Shown here: piece after piece, positions 1-5,510 of the stretch
How positions within the stretch are numbered: position 1 is the first letter of the stretch
Layout: each line of letters starts with the position of its first letter
Assembly (NCBI GenBank): GCA_937980625.1
Contig: CALJPJ010000231.1
Coordinates: forward strand, 1-6,928
Length of the DNA: 6,928 bases
Direction of reading: 5' to 3'
DNA from: an uncultured Bdellovibrionales bacterium
GTDB taxonomy: Bacteria > Bdellovibrionota > Bdellovibrionia > Bdellovibrionales > UBA1609
The notes under the pieces: model-generated
The model's input: only the letters and a program-made list of their open reading frames with translations
What the model was told of the DNA's origin: nothing
The model's database searches: none
Translations under genes and position numbers: made by a program

Positions 1-178
1 TTTCTTTTTTTGCAAAGTCAACACACATCATTCGTGTCTCATAAGGAGTGAGTGGTTGTCCATAATTATCAGAAATAGGTTTTTGAGCTACCAGTAAAGG
101 TACATCAACTACACTATATGCAAAAGTTGATATAGAAATTAAAGAAAGTATACAAAATAAAAAAGTCATTGCCTTCAT
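1..178 (-). CDS. Secreted protein of unknown function, N-terminal part only
   Basis: Reading leftward from the ATG at 178-176, 59 codons stay open to the window edge, so the C-terminus is missing. The N-terminus is a textbook Sec signal peptide: MKAMT, then a hydrophobic stretch FLFCILSLISIS, then a probable cleavage after TFA (residues 18-20). The visible mature part contains PISDNYGQPLTPYETRMMC and ends in a Lys-rich FAKKE; I do not recognise a family. The start is well supported because AAGGA (complement of 187-191) lies 8 bases upstream of the ATG. A second Met at codon 4 has no ribosome site of its own. A TATAAC hexamer on the minus strand (217-212) would give a leader of about 27 bases, but I see no convincing -35 box. 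The product is expected in the periplasm or outside the cell. Confidence 0.75.
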   Translation of the reverse strand, partial: MKAMTFLFCILSLISISTFAYSVVDVPLLVAQKPISDNYGQPLTPYETRMMCVDFAKKE

Positions 179-186
179 AATAATAG

Positions 187-191
187 TCCTT
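187..191 (-). promoter_or_regulatory. Ribosome binding site fixing the start of the left-edge secreted protein
   Basis: AAGGA on the minus strand ends 8 bases before the ATG at 178. It is one of the few clear Shine-Dalgarno sequences in the window. It favours this Met over the second in-frame Met at 169. Confidence 0.6.
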
Positions 192-277
192 GATCGAATT
201 AAGTGTTAATAGTTATATCTTTGCAAAATTGTTTATAAGCTATAAAAATTCTATGTTTTTATTTTCATCAACAAAAT

Positions 278-300
278 ACCACAAATAGCTCTTTAGTGGT
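278..300 (-). terminator. Weak candidate terminator after the acyltransferase gene
   Basis: On the minus strand ACCAC pairs with GTGGT (5 bp) around a 13-base loop, and the downstream sequence is ATTTTGTT. It lies about 55 bases beyond the stop codon of the PilZ-like/FeeM-like gene and before the next leftward gene. The stem is short and the U tract is interrupted, so this is only a candidate. The rest of 179-354 is AT-rich intergenic DNA. It also holds TTTATA-AGC-TATAAA (232-246) and the leader of the left-edge gene. Confidence 0.3.
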
Positions 301-354
301 GGGACATTGAAAATTAGTTAAAATAACTCAAAAATGTCTAAAATTTATTCGATT

Positions 355-1653
355 CTATTTATAAAAAGGGCTATAGCTTAGTTTCAAAACTTCATCAGCT
401 AAAGAGCGATAATTCTTGGAAAGGTAGGGGATTTTAGAAATAATTTTAGATTTTTTTACAGTTTTGTGTAAATCAAAATAAACAACGTTTAGCTTTATAT
501 TTTCTAAGTTATGAACAATTTTTTCAGGTAGTAATATGGCACCCCACTTCAAGTATAGAGGAAGCAAGTGGTCCTCACAATCGGCCAATAAATAACGATG
601 CCCAGTAATAAAGCCGCTCCTAAAGGCGAAGCTAAGCAAAATAAAAAATAAATCCTTGCCTCTAAATTTATACTGAGTAGCCAGTCTTGAAACTTCAAAA
701 AACTTACCTTGCTTTATAAAAGTAGGAATTTCATAGCCCAATTGATTAATTTCACTTTGTTCATAATTTCCAAAATTATAAACTGAACGACCAGTAGCTA
801 TAATTTCAGGGCCTAACTTCACCATATAAATGTTAGAGTAATTATCATATATGTCGCTAACATCTTTTGTTGTTGTCTTATCTGAAATTTTACTATTTTT
901 TTTGTTTTTATAGGCCTCAAGCCTTAAGCTAAGAACTCTTTCATAATCTTCATCAGTAGAGGCTGTAATGCAAAGTGCATTATCCTTAAAAGATGGTACA
1001 GGCAATCCTGACTCTTTAAATCTTTTAAAAACTTTAGTTGGGCCAGATTCTAAGACTATCAAACTTAATGCTTTTAAAAAATTATTATTAGGCTCATTAA
1101 TTTTAAATTTTATTATGTAAGTTTCTTCACTTTTGTATAAACCAATAACTTTAGAGGGTAAAATAAAATGCTCAGAATTTGGAATCGACAGCTTTAAATC
1201 TAAATTCATATGAGAGGTTAAAATAGGCCGTCTATCCATATTATAGATAAAAGTTAATTCATCGTGATTATAATCAACTAAGCGAAACTGCAATGGAACA
1301 CTAACAAACCACGGGTGAATAGCTGTAGCAGTAATTTGATGTTTTTGGTCACTTAACAACCAGTTTGTTGAACCCTCATAAGGAGGCAAAATCATTTTTG
1401 TATCTACTGATAATGCAAAATTATAGTAGGTCTCATCTACAGTAATTAATTTACAACGAGCATCAACTATATAAGGCTGAATAACTGTATCTGCTACTTC
1501 TACACGAATCGTGTACCTCGAGCCAACTTGTAATTTATGCTTAATTTCTGACTTGGCCATACGACAAATATGAAAATTAATATCTAGATCATTAACTTTA
1601 ATTTGTTCGCCGCTAAAAGGGTCAATAAAAAAGTAATTTTTAAAAATTTTCAT
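355..1653 (-). CDS. PilZ-like / LuxI-FeeM-type N-acyltransferase fusion protein
   Basis: This 432-residue soluble protein probably transfers a fatty acyl group to an amino acid or a similar amine. Residues about 226-394 carry the conserved pattern of the LuxI/FeeM branch of the GNAT fold: Arg244 in LRLEAY, D267-IY-D270, G288-R289, E320-V-S322-R323 and YLKWGA near 367-372. LuxI has the equivalent DxxD, GxxR-like and ExSR positions; FeeM is the N-acyltyrosine synthase found in soil DNA. Residues about 16-86 and 112-199 look like two beta-barrels of PilZ type, but RxxxR and (D/N)xSxxG are not intact, so c-di-GMP binding is doubtful. The C-terminus is Lys-rich. Positions are numbered from the ATG at 1653. 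An in-frame TTG at 1671 adds six residues, and neither start has a Shine-Dalgarno sequence. It is divergent from the flavoprotein gene, suggesting a shared pathway. The fold assignment is fairly safe; substrate and product are unknown. Confidence 0.75.
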   Translation of the reverse strand: MKIFKNYFFIDPFSGEQIKVNDLDINFHICRMAKSEIKHKLQVGSRYTIRVEVADTVIQPYIVDARCKLITVDETYYNFALSVDTKMILPPYEGSTNWLLSDQKHQITATAIHPWFVSVPLQFRLVDYNHDELTFIYNMDRRPILTSHMNLDLKLSIPNSEHFILPSKVIGLYKSEETYIIKFKINEPNNNFLKALSLIVLESGPTKVFKRFKESGLPVPSFKDNALCITASTDEDYERVLSLRLEAYKNKKNSKISDKTTTKDVSDIYDNYSNIYMVKLGPEIIATGRSVYNFGNYEQSEINQLGYEIPTFIKQGKFFEVSRLATQYKFRGKDLFFILLSFAFRSGFITGHRYLLADCEDHLLPLYLKWGAILLPEKIVHNLENIKLNVVYFDLHKTVKKSKIISKIPYLSKNYRSLADEVLKLSYSPFYK

Positions 1654-1689
1654 ATCAACTTGTTTTAACAAACTATATACTTATGGTCT

Positions 1690-3273
1690 ATGGGATTGAA
1701 AATAATTACTAATAAATTAAAAAGTTTAAACTGGAAAGACGAACAGCTTATATTAGAAGAGGAACCAATAGGAGTTTCTCGCTATAATGAGGCTTCAGCT
1801 GGCAAGTTAATTCCCTTCACCGTAACTCAAGTTCAAGAAGCTCTTCATGTTGCTAAAGAAAATTCTTGTTCGCTATACCCCTTTTCTCGTGGTAATAACT
1901 GGGCCTTTGGCGAGAAAACCGCCTTTAGCTCTGACTGTATACTTTTAGATTTATCTCAGTTACAAACAATAAGTGATTACGAGCCAGATTTTGGTCGTGT
2001 TAGAGTTCAACCGGGAGTCAGCCAAGGGCAATTAATGAACTTTCTCTTACTAAAAGAAAGTTCATTTTATATTGATGTTACTGGCTCTGGTGCAGAAACT
2101 AGTGTTATGGGAAATGCTCTTGAAAGAGGTATTGCCTACAATACCCTACGTGCTGAGCAAATTGAGTCTTTAGAGGTTTTGTTACCTAATGGTGAAATAA
2201 TTAAAACAGGGTTTTCTGAGTTTCAAAACTGTGATGTTAAAGACCTTTATGGCTTTGGCTTAGGACCTGACTTAAGAGGATTATTTTTACAGTCAAACCT
2301 TGGCATTGTTCTTTCAATGGTCATTCGTTTAAACAAACATCAAGAAAAAGTTTTATCTTTTCAACTAAATATAGAGGAAAAAAATGTAGGTTTGCTTGTT
2401 GATAGCATTTCTAAACTTATGCAACTAGATGTGCTCAGTTGCATTACTCATATTGGCGACCCTCTCAGAATTAAAAGTACACTTGAGCCAATATTAGCAA
2501 GCTCAAAAAAATTTAATTTTAAGGATAAGGAATATCTTTTTAACCGACTTAAACTAAATAATACTTCTTCACCAATTTGGTCTTGCTTAGGTAACATTCA
2601 AGGTACAAAAAAAGTCGTAAGTGCCAAAAAATATGAAGTTAATAAAGAACTTTCCCAATTTGGCAAAGTTCAATTTTTTGATGAAGAAAAAATTAGTAAA
2701 TTTACAAAATATTTAAATTGGGGACCATTTAAGCCCATGGTTAACTTTTTAGAGGTTACCCATTGCCTGAGAGGTTTAGTTGCAGGCAGAGCAACGAGTG
2801 AGGCAGTAAAAATGCTTTACTGGAGTCTAGACAATAATCAAAGCATTAAATACCTCGAGTCTGGTGATATTGATACCAACAGTACTCCCTATGGCACTTT
2901 ATTTTGTGTGCCAATAACGACTATGAACAAAGAGGGAGCTAACAAACTCATAGAAGGCTTTAGAGCTTTTGCTAAAAAGCATAATCTTACTATTGGAGCT
3001 ACACTTAACACTTTAACATCTAGTGTACTAGAAGCTGTTATTAGTTTTCACTTTGATCCATCTCAAGTAGATACTACTGAAATACATCAACTATTTGTAA
3101 AACTCAATGAAGAGTTCGTCAGTCGCGGCTCATACCCATACCGAATGAACCCAGACCTCATGAAGCACAGCCACAGCATACTCCCTCACCCGCAACTAAG
3201 TTCAAAGTTAAAAAGCTCACTTGACCCTGATAATATTATTTCACCGAATCACTACATACTTAAAAATATGTAG
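1690..3273 (+). CDS. FAD-linked oxidase of the vanillyl-alcohol oxidase / 4-cresol dehydrogenase superfamily
   Basis: This predicted 527-residue cytoplasmic flavoprotein has no signal peptide or membrane helix. The FAD_binding_4 (PCMH-type) domain covers roughly residues 38-215. It includes SRGNNWAFG (66-74), the pyrophosphate-binding loop, then VQPGVSQGQL (106-115), GSGAETSVMGNALERG (132-147), LPNGEIIKTG (165-174) and GLGPDLRGLFLQSNLGIV (190-207). The C-terminal substrate domain ends with PYRMNPDLM (483-491) and LDPDNIISPNHY (511-522), the usual family ending. Length matches 4-cresol dehydrogenase flavoproteins (about 520). From memory, Tyr484-Arg485 aligns with the Tyr-Arg pair that binds the phenolate in vanillyl-alcohol oxidase, while Phe73 sits where that enzyme has a Tyr. 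A p-substituted phenol is therefore possible but unproven. I cannot place a covalent FAD residue. The ATG lacks a ribosome site and lies 36 bases from the divergent acyltransferase start. Family confidence is high; substrate is unknown. Confidence 0.88.
   Translation: MGLKIITNKLKSLNWKDEQLILEEEPIGVSRYNEASAGKLIPFTVTQVQEALHVAKENSCSLYPFSRGNNWAFGEKTAFSSDCILLDLSQLQTISDYEPDFGRVRVQPGVSQGQLMNFLLLKESSFYIDVTGSGAETSVMGNALERGIAYNTLRAEQIESLEVLLPNGEIIKTGFSEFQNCDVKDLYGFGLGPDLRGLFLQSNLGIVLSMVIRLNKHQEKVLSFQLNIEEKNVGLLVDSISKLMQLDVLSCITHIGDPLRIKSTLEPILASSKKFNFKDKEYLFNRLKLNNTSSPIWSCLGNIQGTKKVVSAKKYEVNKELSQFGKVQFFDEEKISKFTKYLNWGPFKPMVNFLEVTHCLRGLVAGRATSEAVKMLYWSLDNNQSIKYLESGDIDTNSTPYGTLFCVPITTMNKEGANKLIEGFRAFAKKHNLTIGATLNTLTSSVLEAVISFHFDPSQVDTTEIHQLFVKLNEEFVSRGSYPYRMNPDLMKHSHSILPHPQLSSKLKSSLDPDNIISPNHYILKNM
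2034..2066 (+). repeat. Intragenic stem-loop in the FAD oxidase gene
   Basis: AATGAACTTTCT (2034-2045) and AGAAAGTTCATT (2055-2066) are perfect 12-base inverted repeats with a 9-base loop, followed directly by TTATAT. The element lies within codons 115-126, so it must also encode the protein. It could form an mRNA hairpin of moderate strength (3 G-C pairs). Whether it pauses or ends transcription is unknown. Confidence 0.5.
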
Positions 3274-3425
3274 TTTTAAATACTCATAACTCAACTTAAG
3301 CACCTTTTTCGTCCTCCTCGTCATATTAAAATCTTTTTATGAAAATATACACCTATGAACTATTGATCATTCACCTAAATATATAAAAATTCAGACAACC
3401 GAATAAACCATTAGTAACTTCTAAC
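3274..3425. other. Convergent intergenic region without a clear terminator
   Basis: These 152 bases separate the ends of the FAD oxidase gene (plus) and the TIGR02147-type gene (minus). I looked for a bidirectional hairpin with U tracts. I found only 4-base stems such as TTAG/CTAA near the right end. A pyrimidine-rich patch (3303-3318) stands out in otherwise AT-rich DNA. Confidence 0.5.
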
Positions 3426-4268
3426 TTAACGGTCTGGATAAACCTGAACATTAAAGTGGACAAGGCTATCCCCCTCTTCTGTTTCTAAGTTACTCATGGT
3501 GTCCATAACAAATTCTTTAAACTTAGGCAGTAACTCTTTATAAGCTCTTTGAGTTACACTGATTGTTGAAGATTCAAATATACTATCTTTTGAATCGATC
3601 CATTTATTAATATTTAACTGTGAAGCTTGTAAATAAGATTGAATCATGTCAACAAACTCCCCCTTGCTAAAGTGAACTTCATTTGCCGACAAAGCATAAC
3701 AACCTTCAGATTCTATTAAAAAGCCCCTTTCAGTTAACTGTTTTAAATAGCTTAAAACAGCTGTGATATCCATTTCTAGTGCATGAGAAATTTTTTTTGC
3801 AGTTACTGGTTTTTTTATAATTCCTAGTGAGCAAAATACTCTTGAAAAATCAAACGGTACGCCTTGAACTTCTTGATAAGATGTTTCTAAACTTTTTAGT
3901 CTTTTTTTAGCCACTTGTAATTGTGTGTAGTACTTTTTTTTGTCTGATAAAGTTCTCGCTTTTTCATACTTTGCCATACTCACAAATATTTTTGCTTGCT
4001 CTGAATCCAGATTAAAAACTTTACTTAATGGCTTTGCATACTCAAGCTTAAGTGTCCGACGCTCTCCCATTACATCTGACAGATGACCCTTTGAAGGTAT
4101 TTTTGCTTTAAGGCACATATACTGAACTGAGAAATAGGGCTGCTCAGATTTTTCTAATTTATATAGTACTTTTATTGTTTTACCCAGTTTTTCATTAGTC
4201 AGTAAAACTTCACTTTTACTTTGCAACAAGACCTTCCTTTTCCTAGTCGTACTCAAATTCGTACTCAC
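3426..4268 (-). CDS. TIGR02147 / DUF4423 family protein, putative transcription regulator
   Basis: The protein has 280 residues from the GTG at 4268, and it resembles the TIGR02147/DUF4423 family typical of Bdellovibrio relatives and Fibrobacter. Residues about 27-130 match the family's front part: PYFSVQYMCLKAKIPSKGHL (44-63) resembles a helix-turn-helix selecting 'S..S..L..V..G', followed by LSKVFNLDSEQAKIFVSMAKY (81-101). Residues about 140-195 look like a winged helix (KKPVTAKKISHALEMDITAV, then LKQLTERGFLIES, then a CYAL wing), as in MarR-like domains. The tail (196-280) includes QRAYKELLPKFKEFV. No signal peptide or membrane helix is seen, so it is probably cytoplasmic and DNA-binding. 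It is divergent from two secreted-protein genes, a common arrangement for regulators. The start is uncertain: TTG codons 14-15 (4229, 4226) follow a strong purine run AGGAAAAGGAAGG, whereas the GTG has no ribosome site and lies inside a palindrome. Direct DNA binding by this family is inferred. Confidence 0.75.
   Translation of the reverse strand: MSTNLSTTRKRKVLLQSKSEVLLTNEKLGKTIKVLYKLEKSEQPYFSVQYMCLKAKIPSKGHLSDVMGERRTLKLEYAKPLSKVFNLDSEQAKIFVSMAKYEKARTLSDKKKYYTQLQVAKKRLKSLETSYQEVQGVPFDFSRVFCSLGIIKKPVTAKKISHALEMDITAVLSYLKQLTERGFLIESEGCYALSANEVHFSKGEFVDMIQSYLQASQLNINKWIDSKDSIFESSTISVTQRAYKELLPKFKEFVMDTMSNLETEEGDSLVHFNVQVYPDR
4232..4244 (-). promoter_or_regulatory. Shine-Dalgarno-like run pointing to a later start of the TIGR02147-type gene
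   Basis: On the minus strand AGGAAAAGGAAGG precedes TTG codons at 4229 and 4226. Its AAGGA core ends 5 bases before the first and 8 before the second. This supports a protein of 266-267 residues that still contains the whole conserved region, and would put the TGAGTACG boxes in the leader rather than in coding sequence. Confidence 0.4.
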
Positions 4269-4276
4269 TGAGTACG
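4248..4276 (-). promoter_or_regulatory. Putative operator: three TGAGTACG boxes at the start of the regulator gene
   Basis: CGTACTCA occurs at 4248-4255 and 4260-4267, a 12-base period, and its inverse TGAGTACG at 4269-4276. The last two form a perfect palindrome with 8-base arms and a single central base at 4268, which is the first base of the annotated GTG start. A TATAAC hexamer on the minus strand (4281-4276) abuts the outer arm and would start transcription near 4269, so a bound protein would block it. The simplest reading is an operator for autoregulation by the TIGR02147-type protein. The binding protein is inferred, not shown. Confidence 0.5.
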
Positions 4277-4394
4277 TTATATACTTGTTTTTATTGTAAT
4301 TTATTTGATTTATTTTTCAACTAAAATTAGTAGTAATTTTAAGGCAAAGGGTAAGCGATAGTCGCATACACTTAAAAAGGAGTTGGAGAAAATA

Positions 4395-4829
4395 ATGAAA
4401 ACATTAATAATTACAATAATCATGGCTTTGGCAACTAATGCATTAGCATCACAAGGCTTAGAAGGAACTCAGTGGGGCTCTGACTATGTAACTGATAAAG
4501 TTCGTTACACGTTAAGCTTTACAGCTGAAAATAAAGTCATTGTACAATCTGACCCCAATAAATGTGACATTGGTGAGCTCGGTCAAATTCTTGGTTGCAC
4601 TAAGAGAGTAGTAAATTTTACAACCTATTCAATGCAAGTAGCACCAATTAACACTAATAGAAGAACCTTAGCCTATGATTTAGTTCCTATATCGCCTACA
4701 GCCTCTAATAAAAAACTTAGGCTCGTAACAAACTTCCCTTTAAACCAATTAAACCTAGAGGCTTTACGTTTAGTTGTTTTTGATTTACAAGGGTATGGAG
4801 AGGAAACTATTAGACTACTTAAAAAATAA
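4395..4829 (+). CDS. Small exported protein of unknown function, first of a pair
   Basis: This 144-residue product starts with a clear Sec signal peptide: MKTL, the hydrophobic IITIIMALATN, and a probable cleavage after ALA (residues 16-18), leaving about 126 mature residues. GTQWGSDYVTDKVRYTLSFT (24-43) followed by alternating beta-like stretches suggests a small beta-sheet protein, perhaps lipocalin-like, but I cannot name a family. Cys57 and Cys68 bracket a short loop and could form a disulfide in the periplasm. I chose the ATG at 4395 because GGAG (4385-4388) lies 6 bases upstream; an in-frame TTG at 4383 would add four residues with no advantage. The gene is divergent from the TIGR02147-type regulator and ends 11 bases before the next secreted-protein gene, so the two are probably cotranscribed. 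A small hairpin, GCGA-TAG-TCGC (4355-4365), lies in the leader. Confidence 0.8.
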   Translation: MKTLIITIIMALATNALASQGLEGTQWGSDYVTDKVRYTLSFTAENKVIVQSDPNKCDIGELGQILGCTKRVVNFTTYSMQVAPINTNRRTLAYDLVPISPTASNKKLRLVTNFPLNQLNLEALRLVVFDLQGYGEETIRLLKK

Positions 4830-4840
4830 TGAGATAAAAA

Positions 4841-5467
4841 ATGAAAACAAACAAGACCACCAAATTAATTTTTAAACTTACATTTTTTTTAATTGTACTT
4901 GGATTATCGAAACCTGCTTTCAGTGTTATTAACACTTCTGAAAACCAAGGTAGCAGCGAATATGAAAGTTGCGGAATTAAAACTGGTGGACTTGTTGAGT
5001 TTGTTAAACATAAAAATGGTAAATTAGTTAACAAGCTCAAGTTTTACCCTCATAATGCCAAAACGCCTATCTCATTGGATTACCCGAACTCTAACATTGG
5101 TGTTTACCCTAACACTCACTCTGACCCATGTAAAACTCACTTCAACAAACCCGCAATGTACGTTCATATTAGTAATAAACCAGCTGAACACTTATTAGTC
5201 CAATTGCTTGAGTACCACATAACTTTGCCTGAGTATGAACAAGATGAGCATATGGTTTTATTTGAAAGCCCACTTGGCTTCGGCTATCTATACGCAAAAG
5301 GAATCTCCTGTTCTTACTTATTACGTCACGGTTCTAATAGCAATTACAGATGCTCTATGTATATTTTAGATGACTTAAAGTCGACTTCCAGCATGCTAAT
5401 GCCAATGCCAAAACCACGTATGGGGGCAGGCAATGCTATTCGAATGTTAAAAGCAATTCGTAGATAA
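4841..5467 (+). CDS. Small exported protein of unknown function with cationic C-terminus, second of a pair
   Basis: The product has 208 residues. A basic N-region (MKTNKTTKLIFK) and hydrophobic core LTFFLIVLGL lead to a probable signal-peptidase site after PAFS (residues 25-28). The mature protein of about 180 residues has four cysteines (44, 97, 157, 171), suggesting two disulfides outside the cytoplasm. I recognise no domain. Middle segments such as PAEHLLVQLLEYHITL (114-129) and HMVLFESPLGFGYLYAKGIS (137-156) look like beta strands or short helices. The last 19 residues, PKPRMGAGNAIRMLKAIRR, form a strongly basic tail that could be an amphipathic helix. The ATG follows the preceding gene's stop by 11 bases with only a weak GAG upstream, so translation may depend on coupling. 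The gene ends 4 bases before the stop codon of the convergent tgpA-like gene. Secretion is well supported; function is unknown. Confidence 0.8.
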   Translation: MKTNKTTKLIFKLTFFLIVLGLSKPAFSVINTSENQGSSEYESCGIKTGGLVEFVKHKNGKLVNKLKFYPHNAKTPISLDYPNSNIGVYPNTHSDPCKTHFNKPAMYVHISNKPAEHLLVQLLEYHITLPEYEQDEHMVLFESPLGFGYLYAKGISCSYLLRHGSNSNYRCSMYILDDLKSTSSMLMPMPKPRMGAGNAIRMLKAIRR

Positions 5468-5469
5468 TG

Positions 5470-5510
5470 TTTTAAGATCTTAGATTATTTTTTATTCTCT
5501 TAAAATCTAA
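5470..5510. terminator. Overlapping AT-rich inverted repeats at a convergent gene junction
   Basis: TTTTAAGA (5470-5477) pairs with TCTTAAAA (5498-5505), and TTAGATT (5480-5486) pairs with AATCTAA (5504-5510). These are alternative hairpins over the 4-base gap and the end of the tgpA-like gene. A T-rich run (5485-5496) lies between the arms, not after them. A weak bidirectional terminator is possible, but the stems are poor in G-C pairs. Confidence 0.25.

Noticed and set aside
232..246. Inverted repeat TTTATA-AGC-TATAAA upstream of the left-edge gene.
   Set aside because: It is composed only of A and T in the arms and has no T run or partner site, so an operator or terminator cannot be supported.
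355..1653. The idea that the N-terminal half senses c-di-GMP.
   Set aside because: RxxxR and (D/N)xSxxG are not intact in either PilZ-like segment, so only fold-level similarity is claimed.
3241..3303. A 20-codon minus-strand reading frame with GTG start at 3303, preceded by AGGAGG (complement of 3313-3318).
   Set aside because: It lies almost wholly antisense to the end of the flavoprotein gene, is very short and resembles nothing known. The good ribosome site is probably chance.
4922..4936. A 15-base palindrome AGTGTTA-T-TAACACT, with a related ATTAACACTT on the minus strand at 210-201.
   Set aside because: The first copy is inside the coding sequence of a secreted protein and the second is only a half site; matches of this size are expected in AT-rich DNA.
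4819..5040. A minus-strand 73-codon frame with a hydrophobic start and end.
   Set aside because: It is antisense to the second secreted protein, whose signal peptide and gene spacing are convincing.
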